Shown here: piece after piece, positions 1 through 11,934 of the stretch
Position numbering within the stretch: position 1 is the stretch's first letter
Layout of the letters: each line of letters begins with the position of its first letter
Origin: Rhizopus sp. PT2906
Lineage: Eukaryota > Mucoromycota > Mucoromycetes > Mucorales > Rhizopodaceae
Direction: 5' to 3'
NCBI GenBank assembly: GCA_025529335.1
Contig: JAMYHX010000152.1
Span: 19,677-83,676, forward strand
DNA length: 64,000 bases
Notes under the pieces: model-generated
The model's database searches: none
What the model saw: the letters and a program-made list of their open reading frames with translations, nothing else
Told to the model about the DNA's origin: nothing
Program-made: the position numbers and the translations under genes

Positions 1-950
1 TCTGTGTAAAGATGGGTTCGAAGATTTGGTTGGGGTGACAGTATTCGTGCTCTTAACTGTGCTGGAAGATACCGTGGATGTTTGTGTGAGGGAAAAGGTA
101 CTTGCTGGCTTATTGTATAAAGGGGTATACTGAGTCAACGAAGGATTATGAATATAGATATTCACTTGATTGCTCTGCTTATCATAATAGGTGATATATT
201 TCGTTTGATTGTCACTTGATGATACCACACTTGTACTTGACACGGTGTTTATCGCTACAACAGACGAGACGCTGCTGAAAGCTCTAAACGTGCTGTAATC
301 TAGACTATTCAATCGATATTCTGATACAAGACCATTCTGCAAAAGATACACACTCTGCGACTCTACGTGTGCAGCAAGTATACCTGTCTGGTTCACAGAT
401 ATTAATTTGTTGATCACCATATCTGCCGTGCCTAACAAAAGCGTATTAAGTGAGATGTCATCAGCACCATGAAGGCTGTTGGACAGAAAGGCTATGTACG
501 TGGTATTGGCACTGCCCATATTTACGGCTGAAATAATCTGCGTATCTGGCAAGTAGTCTGTTTCGTTTATAATCACTGGTGTTGTACTGTTGAGTTCCAA
601 TCGAAAAAAGGCTGAGCTTACTGTTCTTTGGGTAGGATTACTATCTAATTGCCCTATTGAGTTTTTTGAACCTAGGGAAAGTTATGATGTGAGACAAGAA
701 GTGAAAATAACCGTTAAGAGTACTAACTTTCAAATACTAACAGTATAGAGGAACTTGTATGATCATATGCGCAGACACCGTTAAAGACTGCATTCTCTGG
801 GTATCCCTTAATATCTGACAGCAAGCTAGAATAGACCGCGGTCTGCTGTGTATCAAAACAATGCAGACTGTATCCACTTTGATTTTCCTTTGAGATGAAT
901 ATAACATTCTCAAGATTGTATCCATAACAAGCTACTTCAGGAGAAGACAT
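1..950 (-). CDS. Uncharacterised Ser/Thr-rich, probably extracellular or beta-propeller-like protein (C-terminus outside window)
   Basis: Two exons are visible: 728-950 (ATG at 950) and 1-671, joined by a GT-AG intron at 672-727 that keeps the frame. About 298 residues are visible and the frame is still open at base 1, so the C-terminus lies outside the window. The first half is rich in short beta-type segments (YGYNLENVIFIS, SVYLLQNGLVSEYRL) separated by polar loops, with N-glycosylation sequons (NETD, NTTY, NQTK). The last 40 visible residues are Ser/Thr-rich, like a mucin stalk. This suggests a kelch/propeller-like ectodomain before a stalk or membrane anchor, which is inference. No signal peptide is seen in the first exon, so an upstream exon may be missing. 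I do not recognise the family. Confidence 0.6.
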
Positions 951-1918
951 GATATTAATGATAGAAAAAAGATAAAGAAAAAAGCCCTATCATTTACCAA
1001 CTTTTATATGGGCTTAGATCCTTCTAGTATGAATAAATTTCTGCTTTAGTCTCAAACTGTGTAACATGGCTCCAATGTAAAAATAGAACAGACAGCGCAG
1101 ACAGTGCTTGAATACAGCGTTGGCTCAGCGTAGCAATATATTCTCTACACTTCACTTTAAATAAATACCACACAGATTGTAGCTACGCCATATATTACGC
1201 TATTGAATTGCTTTGTTGAACCAACATCAGCATCGTTTTGTTTAGTAGCATCTTGTTCTAAATCGTCTAGTTACTTAACAGCAGTTCTCAGTTTGAATCT
1301 CATACAGATGAAAAGGTTACTGTAAATCAAGGTAATCATATGGAAAATAAAGTTGCTTACTATAGAATAAACACTTCCTGTTCAGGAATAGCCGCAAAAT
1401 GACACCTATGACTCATGATTTTTTAGTATTTTCTGCATATAATGCTGCTCACCATAAACATCTTTGCTGTGAAACCATCAAGATAGACAGGTGAGATAAT
1501 CTAAGGCTGACACATCATTATAACAAGGCAAAAGATACTAGAGCATCGTGATTATGTTATAAGTGATAAAAGAGCAAAACTGTGCGAATATCCTTGGGGC
1601 TTACAAGAACTTATGATTGCAGGAAAAAAGTTTTTTAGTCATGATATTAAAGAGATGTGTGAATAGCAATCATTATAAAAAAAAAGGCTCGCCTCAAGCA
1701 ATTTGAAATCAAAAATGCTAATACTATACAAAAAAGAGAGAGAGAGAGAAAGATTCATCGTTATGTCCATCTCTGGCTTTGACTTTTTTATTTTTAGAAA
1801 ATATTCTATATAAGCCTTCTAGTATTTGTAAAAGTATGTATACACTCGCTATAGTACGCTTCTTTCTTTGTTTTTTTTTTTCTTGTTTCGGGTCGTGTGA
1901 GAAGATATGGTTGATCTT
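951..1918. other. Intergenic; no gene seen
   Basis: About 970 bp between the minus-strand unknown gene and the 3' end of the F-box gene. It holds AT-rich sequence, a short (AG)n microsatellite around 1734-1750, and no frame with coding character. Confidence 0.6.
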
Positions 1919-2800
1919 CTATAGTCCACTAAAGATGGCAATGTTGTGAAAGGCTTCCATTTCCTCTTCTTCGACTGGAAGTGAATGTTTTTCCAAAAGA
2001 ACCTTTTCGCTGGCGCGATCTGCGCTTTCCTTTTGTGTGTTGGACAAGACAGCTTTGAGTAACGTTTCTGCTGAAAAGTATGTCGTTTGTTCATTCATAT
2101 GGCCAATACTTGCACCATCTGGCATAAGACCCAAGAACTCGAGATGTTTACAGTATTCAAAGAGTTCTGTGATATGTTGACTGGCCCAGGTTCGTTTGGT
2201 AGCAATGACGAGTGTCTTGAGTGCAAGAGAGGTAGCCATCTTGAGGGATTTGAGTAAACCTTCGGCTTGAAAGTGAACCTCGCAATTGACAGATAATTCT
2301 TCCAAATAAGGGCATTTTGTAATGAGTTGACCGAGTGTGGTGGAGTCTAAGGAGATGAAATTGGTCAATTGCTGAGTGTCGCCAATAAGCCTTAGACTGC
2401 GCAATAAAAGTGGTGTCTTTTTCTTTTCCAAGGGGATACGGAATGAGTGCTCGGATAATGTCATCCATCCACAAATGGTCAATTCTCTCAGGTTGGAGCA
2501 TTCCAGTAAAAGGTATTGTATCACATTGTCACGGACACCGCATATATGTATTTTCTCAATGATAGCTAAGTGAGGATGGAGAATGTTCTTTAAGTCTTTT
2601 TGATTCCACAGAAAGAGTGATGTGTCGTGCCTCATGTCATCCTTTGGATCCAATATGATGCTCTTCCAGTGTGCTGGATGGTCAGACATGTATCTAAATT
2701 TTTTAGACACATTTCGTACTCTTGAAAGGTCAAAGGGTGATAGACCAGATAGGACCTTGTAAAGTATTTCGTTTGGTATAATGGAAATGTAATCAGTCAT
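1919..2800 (-). CDS. F-box protein with leucine-rich-repeat-like C-terminal region
   Basis: Single-exon gene of 293 residues, ATG at 2800. Residues 4-45 form an F-box: IPNEILYKVLSGLSPFDLSR, then VSKKFRYMSDHPAHWKSI with the conserved Trp. The rest shows irregular leucine-rich repeats (CSNLRELTICGW, LLLRSLRLIG, CPYLEELSVNC, LALKTLVIAT, CKHLEFLGLMPD), the usual substrate-binding part of fungal F-box/LRR proteins. By family knowledge the F-box binds Skp1 in an SCF ubiquitin ligase; the substrate cannot be told from sequence. The tail has an acidic patch (VEEEEME). No introns, unlike most neighbours. The flanks are gene-poor, so context adds nothing. Confidence 0.85.
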   Translation of the reverse strand: MTDYISIIPNEILYKVLSGLSPFDLSRVRNVSKKFRYMSDHPAHWKSIILDPKDDMRHDTSLFLWNQKDLKNILHPHLAIIEKIHICGVRDNVIQYLLLECSNLRELTICGWMTLSEHSFRIPLEKKKTPLLLRSLRLIGDTQQLTNFISLDSTTLGQLITKCPYLEELSVNCEVHFQAEGLLKSLKMATSLALKTLVIATKRTWASQHITELFEYCKHLEFLGLMPDGASIGHMNEQTTYFSAETLLKAVLSNTQKESADRASEKVLLEKHSLPVEEEEMEAFHNIAIFSGL

Positions 2801-5740
2801 TTTAAGTTATAAAAGGGAGAAATAGAACGAATATAATTTATATTTTCTCTCCCCCCATTTTTATAATCAAATCATCAAGGCGCTTTAATGTTTTGGCAGG
2901 CCGGCAGCTGCCGAGTTGTCTGATGTTTTGCTAAACCATTCAACCTGTGAGAATATTAAGTATTCACTTATATTGGTTTAGTTCACTTGTTGATGATTGG
3001 TCGCATAAGATCAACATCCCTGTTTTTGACAAACAAAACGTTTCACATTTTAATCTCTCAATTTGAAAGGCAGTCGGTCTTTTTTTTTTTTTTAAATCTT
3101 GATTTGATACACATTCCTAAAGGGAAAGAATATTGCTGTGTAAGTTCTATAGGTTCATGTTTAATCTCCTCATGTTGATATATACACCCTCAAACAGAAT
3201 GATGAACTCATCTTTTTAATATGCTTGCCGTATGACCGCGCTTCAAAGATATCAATCATGACCCACCCAACCGTCAAGCTTTCCGTTGCACAAGGGGGAC
3301 ATCCTGCATACTTTGGGAATGTCGAAAAAGCTTGGCACTGCTAAAAACCTGCTAGAAATCTGCTGACAATTCTTTATTTAAGAAAAAATAGAAGTAAAAG
3401 GCTTGCCACAAAAAATCCGCCTGATCCATCTGTAAATCTCTTTCTTTTTTCCTTTTTCACTATCAGATGAATTGATATTCGTGTATGATTCTCGTCTTTC
3501 TTTTAATTGAGAGGCTACATTAAGCTTTAAGCCATTCCATAGTGTGCATTACGATAAGGCTTAACCGCTGAAAACTCAAGATAGCATATATGTATGCTGA
3601 TGCATCATTACTGCTCCGTCAAATGATACACACTGTATTTTTCATAATTGCTTTTTGAGTTGAACAAATTGTCTGCTAAGAGAGTCACCATGGGAAATAG
3701 GATGTAATAAAAGACATGTGGTAAAAAAAAGGAACATGTTTGATCAGAGGCATACACTCTTTTGCAGACGATCACATACTTAGTCTCTGTCTTGGCAGCA
3801 ATGCTAAAATAATCTCTTGGATAAACTAAAGGCAACTTATTATGCATAGAATTGATATACAGACTGTTCTGAGGAAGGGGGGAAAGAATAGCCTTATAAT
3901 CTACCGTTAAAATTTATGCATACCCCCTGGCTATCCTAAAAAATGGACTCGTAATAACATGAAACCATATACTTATAAACTCAAACATCTATTTGTTGCT
4001 CAGTTATATACAACTCATTGTAGGTCTTATTGTTGATATACACAATAGCGTATTATAGCGGTTTATACAAGCAGCTACAGCTAGCTTGCTGGCTACAAAA
4101 GGTATTGAAATGCATAACATGTGAGACCCACTTAAAAGGGTATGCATTGTTTATTATTCTGACAGTCAACAAATAATGACACTGTCTGATTATTATTTTT
4201 CCCCACAAATCAGGCGCCATATATATATATCTTCTACCACGGTTGAAACCAATGGATGCAACAGGTATAAATGAAAAACCAAAGAACGATGGTAAGAACT
4301 ATTAAACAAACTTCCAAACAAGACGTGAATACAGTATCGTCTGTTATGGTTGATCTTGTAAGAAGTATGGGTAAGTATAACGTTGTTAGAGATACCTTGT
4401 TGGATTCGTACAATAGTATTTCTTTATATGGGCGCGCTTTAACGGCAAATTGATCGAGGGTTATTCGATACATGTGACATGTCTCAGGTGTCCTTCCTAA
4501 AATAATGAGTACTGCAGAAGTCAGCAAAAGCTTGGGTTGCCACTGAATATTTCATGGATATTTTGCAATATAACTTTGAAAAATAACGAATTATCTTTGA
4601 GTATTAATTTATAATTGACTTATTTCAATAGTGTCTTAAAATGACTTCGTGCTTCTCATATTCTTTTCAATCAAAAACAGAGTGTTTATGATCTGGTTCA
4701 TTGTCTTGACGATCTAAAGCTCTTTCATGCGCTTATTGAATGAAAAAAAAAAAGGTATTCCAAAGTACGACCTCTTGTATATTGAAACTCACTATGAGTT
4801 ATAATGCACAGTGATTTCATTAGTAAGGAAAATGAAACTTGACAAAATATATCGCATGGTTTTCTGTTTGAGTGTAAAAAAATAATTTCAATCTGATAAA
4901 TAATAGCATCTGCCTGGTTTCTCCGAATAACTATGATCGCATAATTAACTGATCCAAAAAAACCAAAAAAAGACATAAAGAGTGGATTCTCTTATAAGAC
5001 AGAAAGTGATTAGTTGACGTATTTTACATTTTTGAATCTTTAAAGTAACAGTCATCCTTAGGTTTTACAGCTTTTGGATCCTGCTTAATCGGTCATAACC
5101 GGATGCTAGGTCTAGATGTGACAAAGAAAAGAATCGATTGTTCTGGGGTTGCACTTCAAAAAAAATTTTTTTTTCAATCAGATAAACCCCACTTTATGAA
5201 TTGAGCTTGATGCGTCTATAGAAATCACACTTTTTCTTTTACTATTTGACCTAAAGTAAGCCACTACTGTATGTGATTTTATTTTTGCTTCTCTTCTCTT
5301 TTTCCTTTCTTTCTTTTCATCTGTCATCACTTATTTTGAATCTAGTGACACCATCTGTACTACCTACTATCTAATCGGAGAGGTTGTGAATTCTTGTCTA
5401 GTGTCTTATTGTTTCAACTAGAAATGTTGGTTTTAAATATTTATATTTGAGATAGCAATAACAATTATTGTATAAGAACGCTTTCGACTTAAATAAAAAT
5501 ACAAGTAATGGCTTGTTTATATCCTTTTATCCTCTTGTAATACACAAATAGATTTACATCAGATAAAAGTGAGCGGATCTTTAAAGGTAAAAAAAATCAG
5601 ATAATTAACAATCATCAGCAGGCCCGAGTCAGCCTACAAGGGATATTTTTTTTAGATCGTGTATATAAAGGGGGGCTAGAAAGCAGGAGATAGAAAAAGA
5701 GTTACCTTTTATCCTCTTTCTATCACATTCTTTTTAAAAA
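2801..5740. other. Long gene-poor interval
   Basis: About 2.9 kb. Open frames here are short (under 100 codons), lack a recognisable domain and have no supporting splice structure. Minus-strand 3608-3847 (79 codons, start LPLVYPRDYF) has somewhat protein-like composition and could be a remnant, but I cannot name it. The right end is the promoter of the gene at 5741. Confidence 0.5.
5662..5669 (+). promoter_or_regulatory. TATA box of the small membrane-protein gene
   Basis: TATATAAA about 72 bp upstream of the ATG at 5741, followed by a pyrimidine-rich leader. The spacing is typical for strongly expressed compact fungal genes. Confidence 0.6.
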
Positions 5741-6103
5741 ATGCGCTTTGATTTCTCTTATACTGTTATTGTCTTTTTGGCTTTATTCGCCACTGTTTTT
5801 GCCGCGCATGGCGATCATGCAAGCTCTTCCCAAGTAGCTGCTCCTTCTACTACAAGTTCTGCTCAAGCAGCTGCTACAGGTACTAACGGATCCGGTCATG
5901 GAAATGCTACTACAACGACTACCACTACTACTACTGTCAAGAAAAATGTTGGTAACTTTGATAGTCCTCCAATTCTGATGGATGGTACCCTGTTCTGGAT
6001 TAGTCTTGGTATCTCTTGTGGTCTCTGGACCACTGGCAAGTTTATTGATGTTAAAATTCAACGCCAAGAAAGATATGCAGAAAGCAGAGTATATGCTCTT
6101 TAA
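5741..6103 (+). CDS. Small signal-peptide protein with Ser/Thr-rich segment and C-terminal transmembrane helix
   Basis: Single exon, 120 residues, unknown family. Residues 1-21 form a signal peptide (FSYTVIVFLALFATVFA, cleavage near AHG). Residues 22-72 are rich in Ser, Thr and Ala with a run of nine Thr, a probable O-glycosylated stalk. A hydrophobic segment near residues 85-102 (TLFWISLGISCGLWTTG) precedes a short basic tail (KIQRQERYAESRVYAL). The likely form is a small type I membrane protein of the secretory pathway or cell surface. It has a clear TATA box 72 bp upstream and a pyrimidine-rich leader, which supports expression. Confidence 0.75.
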   Translation: MRFDFSYTVIVFLALFATVFAAHGDHASSSQVAAPSTTSSAQAAATGTNGSGHGNATTTTTTTTTVKKNVGNFDSPPILMDGTLFWISLGISCGLWTTGKFIDVKIQRQERYAESRVYAL

Positions 6104-6952
6104 AAATAACTTTTAGCACTGTGCTGTATCCAAGATACCTCTTTCTCTCCATAACTACCATGACTATTACTACTATTACCATCATTAATTGTATATATTC
6201 CCCATATTTCCTATTCATTAATAAAAAGGACCGTGTCCAAGCTTATTATTTATGTGATCTCATGTGTCTCTCTTACTTTTTATGTATGTCATATCCCCAG
6301 AACATAATGTTGAATCTCATAGAACTCGATGTTGTGTTCTTTTCAAGAGTAAATGCACCCACGCTGCAAGATTGGATACAAAACTACCAGAGCATTTATC
6401 GGTTAAGTATGGCACAGTTGATAATAAATATTAACACTGAGTGGCCATTCTCCCTTAAATTGCAAAATCAGTGATTTCTATAAAGATTGGAAAAAAGAAA
6501 GTGCCTAGACGATGAGTTATTCAATTGATCCATCCTCACATAAAAAAAGTTTCTCTTGTTTACTACATAATTCAGACGTACGTGAAGCCGAGTTTTTTGA
6601 GAGATAGATTGCAACAGTCATTCACGAAAGGGAGTGTATGGCAGTAAAAACTGTTTTTGCTTAAAAGGTAGACATAAGCTCTATCGGTTACAGGCGCGTC
6701 GCATGTCGTTCAACACACTTGTACAATTTTTTTATTGTTGTCATGGGGATACTACGTACTACAAGTCATTTACTATAATATATGAATCGTTTCGTTATAT
6801 GTTACTACAAGGGATCCTGGTTGGACGTATTCTCAACAAGTTCTGTGGTTTTTCCATTTTTGGTGAATTCTTTTGTTACAAGGAGCAAACTCCGCATTTT
6901 TTTCTTTTCTCTTCCCCAACCTTCCCATGACCTTTGAGCATTCCTAAGAGAC
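6104..6952 (+). other. Intergenic; no gene seen
   Basis: About 850 bp between the small membrane protein and the lipase gene. Two plus-strand open frames (6121-6474 and 6634-6930) are Phe/Tyr/Cys-rich in a way typical of random AT-rich DNA and match nothing I know. Confidence 0.5.
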
Positions 6953-8225
6953 ATGGTGCTGGTGACATTGACACAGATCAGTCAGCACATTCGTAATTCA
7001 ATACTGAAGAATATTTCTTTTTTGTCATTGAAGCAAAGGGCGACATTCAAGAGGAAAAATGAAAAGAGAGGAGCGATGGTACTGTATCCAAGTCGAGTCA
7101 AATCGAGAGATATCATAGCTGGATTTGCAGAGACCAGTGGCATGTTTAATAACAACATCAGCCTAAGCATACCCGTTACACCTCACTATATCCCACCGCG
7201 TGCCCCTGTTGTGCTCTGCCATGGACTGTATGGATTTGATAAAAGGGGACCTGAATCCTTTCCTTTCTTGCAGGTCCAATACTGGGGAGGGATCGAGGAT
7301 GCGTTGGCTAAATTGGGTGCCAAGGTGATTGTGACAAGAGTTCCTTCGACAGGGAGTATCTGGCAGAGAGCTCATACGTTGCATTCTATCTTGACGTCTA
7401 TCTCGGATGGAAGTAAAGTAAATTTTATTGCACATTCGATGGTAAGCAATTTATTCTAGAAAAAAAAAAGGAAGCCTTACCATGAGTTTAGGGCGGATTG
7501 GATTGCCGGTACTTGATTTCGCATATACCAAATAAACAATACAGTGTGCAGTCATTAACGACAATATCAACACCGCACCGTGGATCTCCCGTCATGGACT
7601 GGTTTCGTGATCATGTTGGCGTTGGCATGGCTCTTGTAAACATGACAGCTGCAGCAAGTGATAATCATCAGCGTGTAGACTGTAACACATTACAGAAGCA
7701 TGGCTTAACCCAGCAACAATCATCCTTCTTGAGTAAATCTCTATCAGATATCGCCAAACTTCCAAAACCTATACTGGATCCTTTACTGCAAAAGGCCATT
7801 CGTGTACTAGATACAGCCGCATATGCTAATCTAACAACCGACTATTGTAAAAACCATTTTAATCCAAACACACCTAATGATCCTGACGTTGCCTACTACT
7901 CATACGGTGCTGTCGCTTCATTTTCACCTTGGTCAGTGTTAAACATTCCATCACAATGGATAAGCGAGAAAGAGGGTAGTAATGATGGTTTGGTCAGTGT
8001 TCAGAGTGCAAAGTGGGGAAAATATGTCAAGACGGTTGAAGCAGATCATTGGGACTTGAGCGGACAAAGGTAACTTTATTTTTTTTTTGCGCGTGTTCCT
8101 TTTCAATATTCATCCTTGATAGATATCGATGGAAGTATACGCGACCTTTTGTAAATAAGAGTAAATTTGATACACTTGATTTCTATATGGAAATAGCTAC
8201 GTATTTATACCATCAAGGGCATTAA
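6953..8225 (+). CDS. Alpha/beta-hydrolase triacylglycerol lipase
   Basis: Three exons, 6953-7441, 7492-8069 and 8123-8225, joined in frame to 389 residues. The oxyanion-hole region reads PVVLCHGLYGFDKRG and is followed by YWGGIEDALAKLGAKV and TRVPSTGSI, as in the family I type lipases also found in fungi. The nucleophile elbow AHSMGG is split exactly by the first intron (M then GG). Candidate acid and His are in SNDGLVSVQSAKWG and ADHWDLSGQR. It should hydrolyse acylglycerols or esters. The first 40 residues are basic and amphipathic, and there is no classical signal peptide, so the enzyme may be intracellular or mitochondrial; a start at Met-42 (7076) is possible. The stop at 8225 follows a short third exon. 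Confidence 0.85.
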
Positions 8226-8378
8226 AGTAGTTACACACCCTCCTCGAACTGAAATAAAAATTTGTATCTCCTTTTGTATTCTTTTTATTATTGTGCACGA
8301 GCAAACAGGACACTAGGGGAATTATTTTTCACCTTTCTTTTTATTCCCTTTTTTCTCTCTTCTTCTTTTTGTTGAACA

Positions 8379-10281
8379 ATGTCTTTACACTTTAAGAAGA
8401 AACACCCTCAACAAACTAATTCATCAGCTAATTCGTCTCAAGTGTTTGAAGATGATCAATATGCCAAAGTAGTCGATGGCATCAAGAAGATTTATAGACA
8501 AAAGATAAAGCCTCTCGAAGTAACTTACAACTTTGAAGGTTAGTGTCCAAATTGATAAAGCAAGCTTTTTCTCTCCTCTTTTTATATAATTTACAAATAG
8601 TTCTAGTCCTTTATTAGGTTTCCATTCTGCTCCTTTGACCGATTCTGATATTGAAGCTAAACCTATCGTGCTCTTGATTGGACAATATTCTACTGTAAGT
8701 GCTTTAGTTTGTTTTTATTTTATAGTATCTAAAACCATATAACAAATAAGGGTAAAACTACCTTCATTCGTTACTTGCTTGATAAGGCGTACCCTGGTGA
8801 ACATATCGGTGTCGAACCTACAACCGATCGATTTGTAGCCGTCATGCACGGTGCAGAGGAACGAGTGATCCCTGGTAACGCTGCCGCTGTTAACCAGGAA
8901 TTACCCTTTAGAGGCCTCAATCGATTTGGGCAAGCATTTCTTTCAAGATTTCAAGTAAGATCAAAAAAGCCTGACACGCTCCTTTACTTAGTTTATTCTG
9001 TAGGTATCTCAAACCAATTCACCCGTGTTAGAAAACATGACCATCATCGACTCTCCTGGTATTCTTGCTGGCGATAAGCAGTTAATCGAGCGAGGATATG
9101 ATTTTACTCAAGTTATCGAATGGTTTGCTGAACGCGCTGATTTGATTTTGCTCATGTTTGACTCTCATAAACTTGATATCTCTAATGAATTCAAGATGGC
9201 CATTCACAGTTTAAGAGGCCAAGAGGAAAAAGTAAGAGTAGTGCTTAATAAGAGTGATATGGTAAGCCAACAGCAATTGATGCGAGTGTAAGTTTTGCTT
9301 CTTGATAAAAACAGACAAGAATTTAATTTTTTGATTTGCTTTAGCTATGGTGCCATGATGTGGTCTTTGGGTAAGGTAGTTCAGACTCCCGAAGTCATGA
9401 GGGTCTACCTTTCCTCGTTCTGGACGGAGAAGCCTCCAAATTGCTTTGAGGATTGTCGTGAACTGATTGAAGCAGAATCAAAGGACTTGCTTCGTGATCT
9501 CAAGGAACTACGACGTCATGCGGCTATTCGAAAGATTAATGAAATCGTAAAACGTGCTCGCTTGGCTCGTGTTCATGCATTAATTATCAGCCATCTCAAA
9601 AAGGAAATGCCATCAATGTTTGGTAAAAAGAAAAAGCAAGAGGCATTGTTGAATAACCTGCCTGCTGAGTTTCTTAAGATTCAGCAAAAGCATCACCTTC
9701 CTGCAGGTGATTTCCCTAATCCAGAGCGTTTTAAACAAAATTTGGCTCATTACGATATGGATAAGTTCAAGTCCCTTAAAGAGGACTTGATTGAACGTGT
9801 AGATGAGGTATGGATTTACGATATAAAAAAAAAAAAAAGAGAGGACCCTTACTGACTATTAATATAGGCACTTTCCACTGATCTTCCTCAATTAATGTCT
9901 CAATTCCCAACAGCAAATCCTGAACTCAGTCAAAATGAAAGAAATCCCTTTCAAGAGCCAGTAGTGTCTCGTCCAGGCGAAATTCCACCTTCTTACTGGC
10001 ATTTTGATTCGATTGATAAGAATTCGTATGCACCTTCATTCTTTCAGTTAGGTCCTCGTGATGGCAAGGCTTCCGGTACAGAGATCAAGCCAGTATTGAT
10101 GCAAAGCGGTTTGCCTACTGACCAATTAGCCCATATTTGGAGACTTGCAGATTTTGATAATGATGGATATATGGATCTAGATGAATTTTCGATTGCTATG
10201 CATTTGATCAAGGCGGTACAAAACGGGGCACAACTACCGGAGAAGCTTCCTGCTACTTTGTTACCAAACAGGAAGTTTTAA
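8379..10281 (+). CDS. EHD: EHD-family ATPase (C-terminal Eps15-homology domain protein)
   Basis: Six exons (8379-8538, 8618-8694, 8751-8954, 9004-9287, 9345-9807, 9868-10281) give 533 residues, the normal EHD length. The dynamin-like nucleotide-binding domain has P-loop GQYSTGKTT (residues 75-83), switch DSPG (163-166) and NKSD (229-232). A helical part follows, and the C-terminal EH domain contains an EF-hand loop DFDNDGYMDLDEF (491-503). EHD proteins oligomerise on membranes, bind ATP and promote endocytic recycling and tubulation; the EH pocket binds NPF peptides. An NPF also lies in the linker (422-424, ERNPFQEP), where a GPF-type autoinhibitory motif sits in animal EHDs. The intron after ST splits the P-loop. 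The next gene, convergent and 24 bp away, encodes an NPF-bearing Yip protein. Confidence 0.95.
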
Positions 10282-10305
10282 GTCCTTTAATAAAACTAGA
10301 TTTTA

Positions 10306-11378
10306 TTATGAAACAGCAACTAACCATGCGATGAGAAGATAAAATAAGAATAATGGATACACCTTTTTTTAAGTTAGTGTATGTGTATCCTGTAGTTTAT
10401 ATCTTGCTACTTACTGCTAATGCATGTCTATTGGCTAAATGAGCTTTTGATTTGGATAGAAATCCCAAGGCAGCTGGTATTAACGATTAAGTAAAAATTG
10501 ATCATATGTAATAATAACTGTTCTATTTAATTACCATAGGTCGACCATGCGAATGCCATTAGTGAACTAGGTACTCTGAACCAGACCGTGGTGATAAAGA
10601 TGGATATGATTGCCACCAAGACAAGAGGAAATAAACAGTATCCGATAACACATACTGATTGGAAAAAGGATCTATGTGCTTCATGTTATTTTACTTGCCA
10701 AATAAGATCATTTCACGGCTTACACTGCTCCACCTAATAGTTTCGCATTTATGGTTACAACAGCAGCGCCTATCCACACTATAACAAAGACTCCAGTGAA
10801 TATGGGCACTGATTGATTTGAAGGTACACTAGCGCTTAATGTTCTATCATAAAGTTAATATATATAAATATATACATTTCTATAAAAACTTGTTGCTTAC
10901 ATTGCCAAAGTCAAGCAAAGTATCAATGGTCCCCATAAGTCCCCTATGATAATAAGTATTTTTGCAACTCATATTTTTCTCCTTCTTACAATCTTTCAGC
11001 ACGCCTCTGTCACCTCTTGGATTCAACACTTGTTGTAATTTCCTTCCTACTTGTTTTACATCACGGAGCTAAAACAAATTTATAAAGTAAATAAAAGACA
11101 AGAGGAAAGGGTTATTGGTTATTTACGATGGTAACAGAAACGGGTTCATCCAATGTGTCTTCTCCTGTATAAGCGGCATCATAAGTTGGTTCGCTATAAC
11201 TTGTAGATTCTGTTGATCCAATCTTTCCACTCACATTGGCAAATGGGTTTATTAGTGGTTCTGTTTGTTGTCGAACAGGGTCAGTGTCAGGCTCGATAGT
11301 TCTGTCCTGATAAAAGTCAAATGTTTCGTTTTGTCGAGCAAAAGGGTTATCGTACTGTTCCTCGTTTTGGCCGAGCAT
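10306..11378 (-). CDS. YIPF6: YIPF6/Yip4-like Golgi membrane protein with NPF motifs
   Basis: Seven exons on the minus strand: 11127-11378, 10990-11068, 10901-10943, 10724-10843, 10535-10671, 10415-10473 and 10306-10362. They join in frame to 248 residues. The core matches Yip-family signatures: LRDVKQVGRKL, then KDWDLWGPLILCLTLA, FTGVFVIVWIGAAVV, AKLLGGAVSFFQSVCV and SKSKAHLANRHALAV, with a final hydrophobic YPLFLFYLLIAW. About five membrane segments follow a cytosolic N-terminus. Yip proteins act at Golgi/ER with Rab GTPases. The N-terminal 90 residues carry two NPF tripeptides (11-13 and 44-46), each followed by small or polar residues and surrounded by acidic ones; NPF is the EH-domain ligand. 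The last intron (branch CTAAC) is needed to recover the family C-terminus. Confidence 0.9.
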
Positions 11379-11934
11379 GTTTTTTTAAATAGAAAAAAAA
11401 AAAAAGGTCAAGTCTGAAAAAGTCTTGAGGTTACATTTATGAAAGGCTTGGTGTTGGACAATCTTGGAATAAGCTATTGTTTCCAATGGGTATATTTCAC
11501 CATGACTTCTACTTCTTTATTTTTGATCAATCTATAGGTTGCATAAAACTGTTCTACAAGTCAATTTGAGCAATAGCCCTCCTCCTTTTTTTTTTTCCCT
11601 TTAGGTTACTCTTGATTAACAAAGCTCTATTATATTTACAAGGTCATGGAGATACATAAATGGAAACAACTACTGTCTTGAGTCTTAAAGAAGAGCGTTA
11701 TTGAGTTGTGTAGTGCATAAAGGATACTGTCCCTGAATATTTCATCATGGCACCAGCTTTCTCTTTTATTTTAAATGTATGAATGCACCCTTAATACTAT
11801 AAAGTGTAGATTGTTCAATAGAAAAAGTAATGACACATCATTACTACTGACACTACTGACAACACTTATAAAGATATAAAATTCATTTCATTTATGTTTT
11901 CTTTATTATCAACTATCAATTATTCAAGAATATA
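11379..11934. other. Upstream region shared by the Yip gene and CaaX peptide gene 1
   Basis: About 555 bp between two divergent starts. Apart from the peptide-1 promoter near its right end, I see only AT-rich sequence and no open frame of interest. Confidence 0.5.
11847..11874 (+). promoter_or_regulatory. Promoter of CaaX peptide gene 1 (double CTGACA element plus TATA)
   Basis: CTGACACTA at 11847-11855 is followed directly by CTGACAACA at 11856-11864 and a TATA box TTATAAAG at 11867-11874. The first repeat starts exactly 20 bp before the TATA box, the same spacing as in peptide genes 2 and 4. The ATG is at 11935. Confidence 0.6.

Noticed and set aside
2987..3178. 63-codon plus-strand frame
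   Set aside because: A poly-Phe run from a T tract, with no promoter or domain.
6634..6930. 98-codon plus-strand frame upstream of the lipase
   Set aside because: Composition typical of random AT-rich DNA; not in frame with a sensible splice to the lipase.
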